DNA of 64,000 bases from DAOVRD01 sp964521715 (GTDB taxonomy: Bacteria; Planctomycetota; Brocadiia; SM23-32), in assembly GCA_964521715.1 (NCBI GenBank), contig CAZFSS010000006.1:119821-183820 (forward strand). Direction: 5' to 3'. The translations under genes and the position numbers were made by a program. Below the pieces are notes generated by a model. It made no database searches. It was given only the letters and a program-made list of their open reading frames with translations, and had not been told where the DNA came from. Positions 34,482 to 43,194 of the stretch are shown piece after piece. The number at the start of each line of letters is the position of its first letter. The stretch's first letter is position 1.

Positions 34482-36212
34482 ATGACTGATGCGTCTCAAG
34501 CTATCCTGGTGGAGCAGTTGATTGAGGGCGTCAGACGCAGGCGCGGAGCGCAGCTATTCTGCGCTTTCGTCGCCTTCCTGGCAGTGGTGGACTACCTCTG
34601 GACGTTCCGCGACCTTGCCCTGGGCGGGATATCGGAAGGCCGTGCCGTGCTCGCCCTTGCCGTGCTGGCCGGGACGGCAGTCCTGGTGCACGATAGGTGG
34701 ACGGACGTTCGGAAGGTCCCGCTCGAGCCATCGAGGTGGGGCCTGGTTTTCATCGCGGCCTCGCTGCTGTTGCTCTTCGTCGGGACGCGGGCCGGGGTGG
34801 TCTTCGTCCAGGGAATGACGAGCGTGTTTCTGCGAGGTCTCTCGCTTGTCACCTTCCTGTGCGGCGCCGCGATCCTCCTGCTCGGCTGGAAGGCCATGCG
34901 CTACCTGTGGATGCCGGCCCTCCTGCTCGTCTTCGTCTACCCGGAGAACGCGCTGACGGCGTACTGGGTCCCCCTGCGCCTACAGACCGTAGCCGCCGTC
35001 CTCAGCACGAAAGTGGTCGCGATGCTCGGGATCCCCGTCGTGCGTCAAGGACACGTTTTGGAAACGGCAGCCATGACCGCCAACGTGGAAGAGGCGTGCA
35101 GCGGCATTCGCTCCCTGCAAACCGTCGTGCCGGCCGCCATCTTCATCAGCGCATACGGGCTCGGCAGGCCCGCACTCAAGGCAGCGCTTATCGCCCTATC
35201 CATCCCGGTTGTCCTGTTGGCGAACATCGTCCGGATCGTCGTGACCGTGCTGATCGCGACCCATGTGAGCGTGCAGGCGGCCCAGGGCTTCTTTCACTAC
35301 TTCGCCGGCCTGGGCATGTTCATGTTCTGCCTGGTGATCCTTCTCGTCATCTGGCAGGGCCTGCAGCATGCCGATCGGGCCAGACGTGAAGGGCCAGCAG
35401 CGGGGAAGAACGACGCGCCCGCTCGTCCAGGCCGCAGGAGGTGGCCGGGCAGCAGCCGCATCACGGTGTCCGCGCGAGCAGGCATCGCAATGGCCTGTTT
35501 CCTGGGCCTGGGGGTCGTGTACCAGGGGCTCGAGCTGTGGCACGTGCGTGCGGTCGAACAGCGCCAGAAGGCCTCGCCGCTGGCCTTGATGCCACGGACG
35601 CTTGGCAAGTGGACGTCGCAGGACCTGCCGGACCCCCTGGGATTGGACCGCCAAAGGCATGTCAGTGACGCCCTGTTTCGGGCCTACCGCGCGCCGGGTG
35701 AGCCCGAGATCCATGTTACGCTGCTGTACTGGCGCACGGGCGAGGGGACAGTCCTGGGCCGGCGTGCGCACCTGCCAGAAGGCTGCTACCCGTACCATGG
35801 CATGGCTGAGTTATGGAGCGAGACTCGGGAGCTGGCGACCGCTTCTGCGTTGCTGCCGGCGGCCGAGGTGAGAACCAGCGCCTTCATTGCCCGTGGCGGG
35901 AACGTCATCGTGACGAGCTGGCAGCAGGCTGGGTTGAGCACTGAGCCGCTCGAGAGGAAGGCATACTCAGGGAAGGTAGGTCAACTGATCTACGGCTTGC
36001 GTGAGATACTCAGAATGGGCAGCGACTACCCCGCGGAGATCGCGCTTCAGCTCTCGACCACAGGGGGAGGCCCGGAGGACAGGGTCAAGTCAGCGCAAGC
36101 TCGCCTGGCCTCCCTCATCATCGGCCAGGCCGTTGACTTGGTGCTCGCAGCCCCTTCCGAACCTGGCCCAGCAGCTAAGGCTGCACAGCCCTCTGCAGTC
36201 CCGGGCCTGTAA
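34482..36212 (+). CDS. Exosortase fused to an EpsI (DUF3485) domain
   Basis: 576 residues. The first ~300 hold eight or so membrane helices and the exosortase catalytic triad: Cys206 in NVEEACSGIRSL, Arg251 in ANIVRIVVTV and His272 in FFHYFAG. The C-terminal ~230 residues after a new membrane helix are EpsI-like (LGKWTSQDL, HVTLLYW, HLPEGCYPYHG). Exosortases cut and transfer PEP-CTERM proteins at the inner membrane, and EpsI is associated with exopolysaccharide export. The three PEP-CTERM proteins upstream are the likely substrates. It is 91 bp downstream of the TPR gene on the same strand. Confidence 0.93.
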   Translation: MTDASQAILVEQLIEGVRRRRGAQLFCAFVAFLAVVDYLWTFRDLALGGISEGRAVLALAVLAGTAVLVHDRWTDVRKVPLEPSRWGLVFIAASLLLLFVGTRAGVVFVQGMTSVFLRGLSLVTFLCGAAILLLGWKAMRYLWMPALLLVFVYPENALTAYWVPLRLQTVAAVLSTKVVAMLGIPVVRQGHVLETAAMTANVEEACSGIRSLQTVVPAAIFISAYGLGRPALKAALIALSIPVVLLANIVRIVVTVLIATHVSVQAAQGFFHYFAGLGMFMFCLVILLVIWQGLQHADRARREGPAAGKNDAPARPGRRRWPGSSRITVSARAGIAMACFLGLGVVYQGLELWHVRAVEQRQKASPLALMPRTLGKWTSQDLPDPLGLDRQRHVSDALFRAYRAPGEPEIHVTLLYWRTGEGTVLGRRAHLPEGCYPYHGMAELWSETRELATASALLPAAEVRTSAFIARGGNVIVTSWQQAGLSTEPLERKAYSGKVGQLIYGLREILRMGSDYPAEIALQLSTTGGGPEDRVKSAQARLASLIIGQAVDLVLAAPSEPGPAAKAAQPSAVPGL

Positions 36213-36237
36213 TGAGGGCCGTCTTCGTGATATGGAA

Positions 36238-36256
36238 CCAGTCCGACTCGGGCTGG
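36238..36256. terminator. Possible bidirectional stem-loop between convergent genes
   Basis: CCAGTCCGACTCGGGCTGG is nearly palindromic (one T-G wobble). It lies in the 50-bp space between the stops of the exosortase and epimerase genes. There is no T-run on either strand. Confidence 0.4.
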
Positions 36257-36262
36257 CCTCGC

Positions 36263-37237
36263 CTACGTAAGCTTTGCAGCCTTCACCTGCTGCGCGATCC
36301 ACGGATAGGTCTTTGCGAGGCCGTCGAGGAGCGAAGTCGAAGGCGCCCAGCCCAGCACTTCCCTGATGAGCGTGTTATCAGAGTTTCGGCCGCGCACTCC
36401 CTGCGGCTTGTCGGTCAGGTGAACCTTCTTTAGCCGCTTGCCGGCCACGTCCATCACGATGTCGGCAAGCTCGTCGATCGTCACCAATTCCTGCGACCCG
36501 ATGTTCAGCGGCCGGTCGAAGTCCGAATGCATGAGCCGGTAGATCCCTTCCAAGCAGTCTTCGATGTGGCAGAACGACCGCGTCTGCCTGCCGTCCCCCC
36601 ATATCTCGATGGTCCCGCCGTCGGGCGTCTCGGCCACCTTGCGGCAGAGCGCAGCCGGGGCTTTCTCCCTTCCCCCGCGCCAGGTACCGTAGGGCCCGTA
36701 AATGTTGTGGAAACGGGCCACGCGCGTCGTCATCCCGTGTTCGCGCGCGTACCACTCGCAGACGCGTTCGCTGAACAGCTTCTCCCAGCCGTACTCGTTG
36801 TCCGGGTCAGCCGGGTAGGCCTCGTCCTCGCGCAGGGCCGTGACATCCGGGTCCTCCTGCTTGTAGGTCGGGTAAATGCAGGCCGAGGACGAGTAGAAGT
36901 AGCGCTTTGCGCCGTTGCAGCGGGCCGCTTCGATCATGTGCGTGTTGATCAGCACGTTGTCGTGCAGCACGGGTGCCCGAACGGTCTCGATGAATCCGAT
37001 GCCCCCCATGTTTGCCGCGAGGGAGTAGACCTCGTCCACTCCGCGCGTCACCTCGAGGCAATCCTCCCAACGCCGCAGGTCGCGGATGAGGAACTCGTCC
37101 GCCTCGGGCTCCATGAACTCGCACTTCTTCAAGTCGACCGCGCGCACTCGGTACCCCTTGGCCGCAAGGTAGTTCACCAGATGGCTTCCGATGAAGCCCC
37201 CAGCCCCCGTCACCAGCGCGCGTTTCCCCTCAGCCAT
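36263..37237 (-). CDS. NAD-dependent sugar epimerase, GDP-mannose 3,5-epimerase-like
   Basis: 324 residues, short-chain dehydrogenase fold. It has GAGGFIGSHL (NAD binding), AANMGGIGFIE, SSSACIYPTYKQEDP, and YPADPDNEYGWEKLFSE with the catalytic YxxxK. These segments are characteristic of the GDP-mannose 3,5-epimerase group. Later it has RFHNIYGPYGTW and TRSFCHIEDCLEG. The ATG at 37237 is chosen because the NAD motif follows at once and GGGAGGGAG is about 8 nt upstream. It is the last gene of the polysaccharide cluster. Confidence 0.85.
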   Translation of the reverse strand: MAEGKRALVTGAGGFIGSHLVNYLAAKGYRVRAVDLKKCEFMEPEADEFLIRDLRRWEDCLEVTRGVDEVYSLAANMGGIGFIETVRAPVLHDNVLINTHMIEAARCNGAKRYFYSSSACIYPTYKQEDPDVTALREDEAYPADPDNEYGWEKLFSERVCEWYAREHGMTTRVARFHNIYGPYGTWRGGREKAPAALCRKVAETPDGGTIEIWGDGRQTRSFCHIEDCLEGIYRLMHSDFDRPLNIGSQELVTIDELADIVMDVAGKRLKKVHLTDKPQGVRGRNSDNTLIREVLGWAPSTSLLDGLAKTYPWIAQQVKAAKLT

Positions 37238-37327
37238 CGCTCTCACTCCCTCCCGCCGACATGCGCCCTGCACTTTCGAACTGCATCACGGGGTCAGCTC
37301 CACCGACCCCCCGCCCTGCACGCTCAA

Positions 37328-38125
37328 TCATAGAGCGGGGTACCAGTGAGCAGCACCGCCCTGGGATGCCGAATAGTAACCCCGGACAAACTGCGGCAAC
37401 TTCCTGAGGTTCTTCAGCAGAATCGTGACAGCGCGGGGTCTGAGACCATTGACCTTCCGCGCGAGATAGTCCTCCGCGCTTTTCCTCGGCATGTTGCGCC
37501 ACCGCCCATTGCTCTGGCCCCCCGTCCTCATCTTCACGAGCACCTCGGGGACATAGGCCGTGGACACCCGGTGCTTTTCCAGGAAGCGGAGCATGAGTTC
37601 GTAGTCGGCGGCGATGCGGAAGTCCGTGTTGAAAAGGCCGCTGCGCTCGTATACGTGGCGCCGGACGAAGAAGGTGGGATGGGGTGGCATCCAGCCGAGC
37701 CTGAAGCTCCAGCGGCGTACCGTCCCAGAGCGCCAGTACCGCACGACACGACTCGTGTCCCCCGGCTGAACGTACAAGAGGTCGCCGTAGCAGGTGGCAG
37801 CCCCCGTCTCCGAAAGCTTCTGCGCCACCAGGCTAAGCACTTCCGGGCTGGCGTACATGTCGTCGGCGTTGAGAATCCCGACCACCTCGCCCGTCGCCAG
37901 GCGCAGGCCCTTGTTAACCGCGAAAAAGAGCCCTTGGTCGGGTTCGCTGACCACCTTGGCGAGACAATCGGCATACTGCTCGATGACGTCCAACGTGCCA
38001 TCAGTTGAGCCGCCGTCGATAATGATGTGCTCGACATCCTTGAGGGTCTGGCTGCGAACTGACTCGATGCAGTCGGCGATTGTGTCAGCGCGGTTCAGCA
38101 CCGCCGTGATAATGGAGAACTTCAT
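37328..38125 (-). CDS. Glycosyltransferase family 2
   Basis: 265 residues with a GT-A fold: MKFSIITAVLNRADTIADCI, then DGGSTDGTLD and the metal-binding GILNADDMY. The later block HPTFFVRRHVYERSGLFNTD and IAADYELMLRFLEK is typical of WcaE-like colanic-acid-type transferases. It is cytoplasmic, adding one sugar to the lipid-linked repeat unit; donor and acceptor are unknown. Confidence 0.88.
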   Translation of the reverse strand: MKFSIITAVLNRADTIADCIESVRSQTLKDVEHIIIDGGSTDGTLDVIEQYADCLAKVVSEPDQGLFFAVNKGLRLATGEVVGILNADDMYASPEVLSLVAQKLSETGAATCYGDLLYVQPGDTSRVVRYWRSGTVRRWSFRLGWMPPHPTFFVRRHVYERSGLFNTDFRIAADYELMLRFLEKHRVSTAYVPEVLVKMRTGGQSNGRWRNMPRKSAEDYLARKVNGLRPRAVTILLKNLRKLPQFVRGYYSASQGGAAHWYPAL

Positions 38126-38551
38126 GGCTCTAGCCTTCCCTGATCTGTGCCGTGAAGAGGCAGTCCGTTCGGTTCGTGTAGCGCTGGTAGCTAACCCTGG
38201 GCGGGCGCATGGGGATGGTTCAGTGGGAGCACCGCTTTCGCCCCACCGCCCACGACAGGGCCGTCAGACAGCGCCTATACCGGCAATCGCTTCGGAAACG
38301 AGTGGCGCAGATATGGCGCTGAAAACGTGCCAACGACCCTCTGCGCTTCAGACTCGCGCTGGCCGTGGCCGAAGCGCACCAAGTCGCGCAAGGCCATCAG
38401 CGGCTGCCGCATGGATCCGTCCGTGCCACCGCCTGCCCATCCGCCTATAATCAGTGGCATGGTCACCTTCACTGGACTCAATAGTAGTTGGCCGTTGGCA
38501 GGCGGACTCGTCTAAAGAGGCTGTTTGAGCAGCACGTCTCTCATCAGCGGC
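38126..38551. other. Gap within the polysaccharide cluster
   Basis: About 425 bp without a supported gene. A minus-strand frame of about 68 codons (38275-38481) lacks homology and a ribosome site. No convincing promoter was found on either strand. It may be decayed coding sequence. Confidence 0.4.
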
Positions 38552-39523
38552 TCAGACGCTCACCGGAACTCGCATATGGTCAGCGACGGAGGCAATGATG
38601 TCGTCCAGTGTCCGGCTCGGCTGGAAGCCGATGAGTTTCCTGGCCAAGGCGATGTCAGGGACACGCCTGCGCATGTCTTCGAATCCCTCGAGGTAGGCCT
38701 CTTCGTAAGAGATATGCACGATCGGAGACCCTGAGTTGAGCACCTCTCTTACTCGTGCTGCAAGGTGGTTAATCGACACTTCTTCGGGGTTGCCGAGGTT
38801 CACGACCTTGCCGGCCGCCGAGTCACAGCACGCCAACGCTGCGAGCGCCGGCACAATATCAGCCACGTGAGCGAAACACCTAGTCTGGTTCCCGTCGCCG
38901 TAAACGGTTATAGGCTCGTTCGCTAGCGCTTGCACCACGAAACGCGGAACGACCATCCCGTACTGCCCTGTCTGCCGAGGCCCGACTGTGTTGAAGAGGC
39001 GCACGCAGATCACCGGCAGCCTCGTTTCGTACCAGTGGGCCAACGCAAGGAACTCGTCCACCGCTTTGGCGGCCGCGTAGGCCCACCGTCTAGTTGTAGT
39101 CGGTCCTTGGACCGTGTCATCCTGCTCCGAGAAAGGCACCTTGCTACCCTTGCCGTATACTTCGGAAGTGGACGTTATGAGGACCTTTCTCCGGTATCGT
39201 CTTGCCAGCGATAACACGACCTCAGTTCCTCCCACGATAGTCTCGATTGTCCGGACCGGTTGGTCGATGATGAGGCGGACGCCGACTGCTGAGGCCAGAT
39301 GGAACACAACCTCAGCTGTCTTAACCAGATCCTCCATGAGGTGCTCGTTCAGCACGGTGTCGATGAGCAGCCGGAAATCTTCCCGACCTTCCAGGTGCTC
39401 CACGTTCGAGTAGTTGCCAGTGGACAGGTCATCAATCGTGTCGACTTGCCACCCGGCGTCGAGCAAATGCTCGCACAGATGCGATCCGATGAATCCAGCT
39501 CCGCCTGTGACTAATGCTTTCAT
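38552..39523 (-). CDS. NAD-dependent nucleotide-sugar epimerase/dehydratase
   Basis: 323 residues of the extended SDR type: GGAGFIGSHLCEHLL, DDLSTGNYSNVEHL, LASAVGVRLIIDQP, STSEVYGKGSKVPFSE, the catalytic YAAAK and FNTVGPRQTGQYGMVVPRFV. The order and spacing resemble UDP-glucuronate decarboxylase and UDP-glucose 4-epimerase relatives. Which sugar is made cannot be decided from the sequence. It supplies precursors for the polysaccharide. Confidence 0.85.
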   Translation of the reverse strand: MKALVTGGAGFIGSHLCEHLLDAGWQVDTIDDLSTGNYSNVEHLEGREDFRLLIDTVLNEHLMEDLVKTAEVVFHLASAVGVRLIIDQPVRTIETIVGGTEVVLSLARRYRRKVLITSTSEVYGKGSKVPFSEQDDTVQGPTTTRRWAYAAAKAVDEFLALAHWYETRLPVICVRLFNTVGPRQTGQYGMVVPRFVVQALANEPITVYGDGNQTRCFAHVADIVPALAALACCDSAAGKVVNLGNPEEVSINHLAARVREVLNSGSPIVHISYEEAYLEGFEDMRRRVPDIALARKLIGFQPSRTLDDIIASVADHMRVPVSV

Positions 39524-39580
39524 TGTATTGCAGCTCCTTTGCTACGCAATCGCTCTGCTGAAAACGTCCTTTGCCGTTAG

Positions 39581-39775
39581 TCACGGGATCATGAGGTCGC
39601 GGGTCAGCACGCGCAGGAGGCAGTCGCGGGCCTGAGACTGGTCGTTACGGGCTCGCACGGCCCGCCCGAGGAAACGAGATATCTTGGCCTGCCGTGCCAC
39701 GGCCCCGCGGACAAGGCGCCTTTCCAGTCGCCGGAGTGGAGTGTGCGTCTGCTGGACTGGCCGGTAGCCTAGTCA
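39581..39775 (-). pseudogene. Possible C-terminal coding remnant
   Basis: About 62 codons, open from just after an in-frame stop, read PVQQTHTPLRRLERRLVRGA and continue KISRFLGRAVRARNDQSQAR to a TGA at 39581. The composition is coding-like and basic, but there is no start codon with a ribosome site and no family match. It may be the tail of a lost glycosyltransferase. The rest of 39524-39807 shows nothing. Confidence 0.3.
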
Positions 39776-39807
39776 GCACGTGCGGTCTTGGCGGGGCTAT
39801 GCGTCAG

Positions 39808-40620
39808 CTACATCTCATGGACTGAGCCCCGCAAAAGGATCCGGAAATCCACTAGGGCCACTCCTGACCGGGCCAATGTGCGGCCGTCGTCTTCCAACAG
39901 AGGAACTGTCTCTGCAAGTTGCCACTCCTCTTGCTGGCCGGGATGAACACCCACCTCGGTCACTCCAGCCGGCAGGTTCTGTATGACTCGATGCCACCAG
40001 TCCTTATCGCTAGGCTTGAGCGACCCTGTTGCCATAAGGAAGTGATCGGTAGCTATGCTGAAGGTCCGGATGCGCGCCAAGGCTAACGAGTTGAGCACAC
40101 GCGAGACGACACGGCAACCGCGGTAGAAAATGTCTTGCGGGCGTCTGAGGATGCGCAGCCCATGTCGCGACATGACCCGCTGCAGAGCTGCCGAGACCTG
40201 ACGCGCCTTATGGATGTGCCCATGGCTGTCAATATGCGTGAGCTGCACCCCCAAGCTCTTGAGTCTGGCGATCTGGGCATCTGCCTCCCGCTCGATCTCA
40301 TCTCTGGCCAGAAGCCCAAGGAACGCGCGGCCCAAGAATACCCGCGTTTTCCACAACCGGCCGTCCTGATCCACCAGAGAAGGGATAGAACGTGGTTCGC
40401 TCACTGGCACCTCGTCTGTCAGACAAAGGTGGACACCGTAGCTGTGATCATCATCGAGTCGGGCGTATTCGGCTGCTTGGCGGCAGAACGGCATGTTTGC
40501 CATAATGGTGGCGCTGGACACGAGGCCCCTCTCAAGACATTCAACCGTGGCCGCCACGGTGTCCGCCGAAAAGCCGAAATCGTCCGCATTAACTATGACC
40601 AGCCGTTTCTTTCTCAGCAA
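39808..40620 (-). CDS. ChbG/YdjC-like carbohydrate deacetylase
   Basis: 270 residues. The metal-binding NADDFG near the N-terminus, YGVHLCLTDE, HIDSHGHIH and the late EVGVHPGQQ are the YdjC/ChbG signature. These zinc or magnesium enzymes remove acetyl groups from N-acetylated sugars. In this cluster it may deacetylate a lipid-linked or periplasmic saccharide, although no signal peptide is visible. Its ATG overlaps the end of the upstream glycosyltransferase. Confidence 0.85.
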   Translation of the reverse strand: MLRKKRLVIVNADDFGFSADTVAATVECLERGLVSSATIMANMPFCRQAAEYARLDDDHSYGVHLCLTDEVPVSEPRSIPSLVDQDGRLWKTRVFLGRAFLGLLARDEIEREADAQIARLKSLGVQLTHIDSHGHIHKARQVSAALQRVMSRHGLRILRRPQDIFYRGCRVVSRVLNSLALARIRTFSIATDHFLMATGSLKPSDKDWWHRVIQNLPAGVTEVGVHPGQQEEWQLAETVPLLEDDGRTLARSGVALVDFRILLRGSVHEM

Positions 40621-41657
40621 CGTCCACTCTCCTTGTTTCGTGTCGAACGGCAGTCCCGCCTTGCGTCTTTGAGCTCCCTGACCTTGAGGCAGATCATGTA
40701 CTCGTAGATGGCCTGCAGTGAGCAGTAAGTGAGGCCGGGCATGCCATCGAGGAATCCCATCCGCAGGATGTACATGTAAGCGAACTTCAGCCAGGGGCGG
40801 AACGGCAATCGGAAGGACAACTCCTTCAGCGCGCGCCGCCTTCTGTGGCCATCGAGGCTCACCAGCCCCCGCCAGTCAACGCCACCGGCCTCCCTGGCGT
40901 CCAGGCACGCCCGAGCTTCCTGCGAGGAGTAGCGGTTGTGCCTGTCAAGCCAGTCTGTCAGCCCCTTGCTGAAGTTGTAGTGCAGAAACGGCTGCTGCAA
41001 GCGCAAGACCTGGCCGTCGGCCTCATAGCCCTCTCCGTGGCCACGCTCTATGTAGCGAACCCGTCCCCGGCGAACCAAGCGCAGAATCCAGACTGGGTAA
41101 GTGCTGCTGTGCTTGAGCCATCGGCCGTTCAGCATTGTCTTATACGAGAGAAGGAAGCCAGCCACATCGGTTGACGCCGACGCGGTGGCGATCCGGATCT
41201 CGTCGGCGAGTTCGGGCGTCACGACCTCATCGGCGTCCAGGTACAGGACCCAGCCGTCTTGAAGCCCACCGTTGTCCATGGCCCAGTTCCGCTGGTGGGC
41301 GAAGCTCTCAAACCGGTGCTTGCATACACGCGCGCCCGACCTCTCCGCCGCCACCCAGGTTTCGTCAGTGCTGTAGTCATCAACGACGGTGACGTCGGAG
41401 CTGATCGCGGCCAAGGCCGCCAGGCAACGGGGCAGGTTCGCGGCCTCGTTTCTGGCCAACACGACCACCGAAAAGGTCGTCTCATGTGCGGCCTGCACAG
41501 TCCCCGCGTCGAGTTGTCTCGCCGGTTCTTCCCTGGGCAGCACCCTCCGCCCCTGTTCAGGCTCAGCTGTCAATCCGCCGGTCTCCAACCGGCCGCGGCC
41601 GGCGTTCCACAACACATCCTCGATGCTGGTAGGCCGAAGCCGTTCACCCGTCCTCAC
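40614..41657 (-). CDS. Glycosyltransferase family 2 (WaaE/KdtX-like)
   Basis: 347 residues in the longest frame. TFSVVVLARNEAANLPRCLA, VVDDYSTDETW, HQRNWAMDNG and YLDADEVVTPEL are the usual GT2 motifs in the order of WaaE-like proteins. The GHGEGYEADGQVLRLQQPFLHYN block follows. The first ~55 residues before the fold are low-complexity, so translation may start downstream, for instance at a GTG near 41498. The start region overlaps the tail of the pseudogene at 41644. It overlaps the deacetylase by a few bases. Confidence 0.83.
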   Translation of the reverse strand: MRTGERLRPTSIEDVLWNAGRGRLETGGLTAEPEQGRRVLPREEPARQLDAGTVQAAHETTFSVVVLARNEAANLPRCLAALAAISSDVTVVDDYSTDETWVAAERSGARVCKHRFESFAHQRNWAMDNGGLQDGWVLYLDADEVVTPELADEIRIATASASTDVAGFLLSYKTMLNGRWLKHSSTYPVWILRLVRRGRVRYIERGHGEGYEADGQVLRLQQPFLHYNFSKGLTDWLDRHNRYSSQEARACLDAREAGGVDWRGLVSLDGHRRRRALKELSFRLPFRPWLKFAYMYILRMGFLDGMPGLTYCSLQAIYEYMICLKVRELKDARRDCRSTRNKESGRC

Positions 41658-41888
41658 GGATCACACGCTCTTTCACAACACGTGCCAAGTTCCCTGCCAC
41701 GACGGTCCACGGCGCCACGTCCCTGGTCACGACGGCGCAGGGGGCAGTAACCCCTGAGATTCCGTGCTCCTCGTCGGCACTCCCATTGTCAACTACGACG
41801 ACGTCTTCACGCCAGGCCAGTGATCTCAGACGGCCGCCCCCAGGTTCGGTTTCTCATTCAGCGCAAGTACGAGTACTGAGAAGGCCAT
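41644..41888 (-). pseudogene. Chimeric remnant: GT2 N-terminus joined to a hexapeptide acyltransferase C-terminus
   Basis: From an ATG at 41888 the frame reads MAFSVLVLALNEKPNLG, a GT2 start, then shifts frame and continues RSLAWREDVVVVDNGSADE. Without a stop it then reads GVTAPCAVVTRDVAPWTVVA and GNLARVVKERVIREDG to a TGA at 41644, which is the end of a left-handed beta-helix acetyltransferase. The middle of both genes is missing, so a deletion between two cluster genes is the simplest explanation. No function is expected. Confidence 0.7.
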
Positions 41889-42015
41889 TCGGTCACCCGC
41901 GGGCCACCGCAATCATGGACTTAGCACGCGGCCAGACGCGCCCGACCCGAGAGATAGCCCCCTTTGCGGTCCTCCAACCGGTAAAGCCGTTCGGCGCTCT
42001 CGGTCTGCTTGGTCA

Positions 42016-43194
42016 TCAGGGTCTCTCCGTCAGCACTTCGCTGTAGATCATGCTCATCCGCCCGGCCACCCGCCTCCAGCGATAATGCTCAGATGCCCAT
42101 CTACGCCCGGCCTGTCCCATTTGCCGCCGCTTCGCCGGCGATACGGACCGGATCTTGCTGATGCTTTCGGCTATGGCGACCTCGTCGGTGCGCGTTACCC
42201 AGCCGGCGCCGGCCGCGGCAACATCTGATGAGGTATTAACCCCCGCGCCGACGAGAACTGGCACGGCGCAGGCCATGGCTTCTGCCGCTGCAAGCCCGAA
42301 GTTCTCCTTGTGGCTGCACAGTGTAACCAAGTCGGCGGCACGGTATGCGGCCACCCGTTCGTCTCCGTATACTGGATCGTCGAAGCGCAAGCCGTCCTCC
42401 ACTCCGATCTTGGCAGCCAGTGCCTGCAAAGCCCTGAGTCGAGCTGGCGAGCCGGGCCCAACAACCCACAGGATGTCGCCGCTTTCCCGACCAACGGCCC
42501 ACGCTCGCAGCAAGATGTCGACCGCCTTGACCGGATCGACTCTTCCGATCTGGGCGATGACGAAAGCGTCTTGAGGCAGGTCAAACCGCCGCCGCGCGTC
42601 TTGCTGCGATAGCTCCGTCTGAAGAAACACCTCTTCCACGCCTAGAGGAACCACCACTGGCCGGATCGACAGGCCAAGCGAATCGGCAAGCCGCGCTTCG
42701 GTCTCGCTGGTGAAGTGGACCGCGGCCGCTTTCTCAAGCCGAGAACGCTCAATCAAGCGGAAATAGACTCCCCGGGCGGTGGCCTTCGTCCTCAACAGCC
42801 ACGGGTCGAGGCCGCCGTGGACACTGAGGACGTACGGCTTCCCCAGATTGCGGCACACCTGCGCGGCATCGCGCACGCACCAGTTCCACATCGAATGAAT
42901 GTGAGCAATGTCAAACGTCGATATATCCCGCGCGAGGGCCTTTGCCAATCTCGGGCTGCTCTCAAAACGCCGACTTATAGGATTCCTGGAAAGAGGATAC
43001 TGTAGTACCTGCAGCCCTTCTCTATCCACCGGCTCGTCGAACACGGGGGGGCTTTCTTCGCCGTCATCAATCGCCCAGCCAGTGTATACCCGCACGTAGT
43101 CCGTCTCCGCCTGCGCCAGCGCCAGGCCGCGGAGCGCGGTGGAGACCCCCCCGTTCGAACGGGCCATAGAGGGCGTGACGTGGACAATGCGCAT
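42016..43194 (-). CDS. Glycosyltransferase family 4
   Basis: 392 residues, GT-B fold. N-terminal HVTPSMARSNGGVSTALRGL and HIHSMWNWCVRDAA. C-terminal IAQIGRVDPVKAVDILLRAW, the donor-binding LCSHKENFGLAAAEAMACAV (the EX7E motif) and PVLVGAGVNTS. It transfers a sugar from a nucleotide donor to the growing repeat unit. Its ATG overlaps the stop of the preceding gene (TGATG), indicating coupling. Confidence 0.9.
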   Translation of the reverse strand: MRIVHVTPSMARSNGGVSTALRGLALAQAETDYVRVYTGWAIDDGEESPPVFDEPVDREGLQVLQYPLSRNPISRRFESSPRLAKALARDISTFDIAHIHSMWNWCVRDAAQVCRNLGKPYVLSVHGGLDPWLLRTKATARGVYFRLIERSRLEKAAAVHFTSETEARLADSLGLSIRPVVVPLGVEEVFLQTELSQQDARRRFDLPQDAFVIAQIGRVDPVKAVDILLRAWAVGRESGDILWVVGPGSPARLRALQALAAKIGVEDGLRFDDPVYGDERVAAYRAADLVTLCSHKENFGLAAAEAMACAVPVLVGAGVNTSSDVAAAGAGWVTRTDEVAIAESISKIRSVSPAKRRQMGQAGRRWASEHYRWRRVAGRMSMIYSEVLTERP

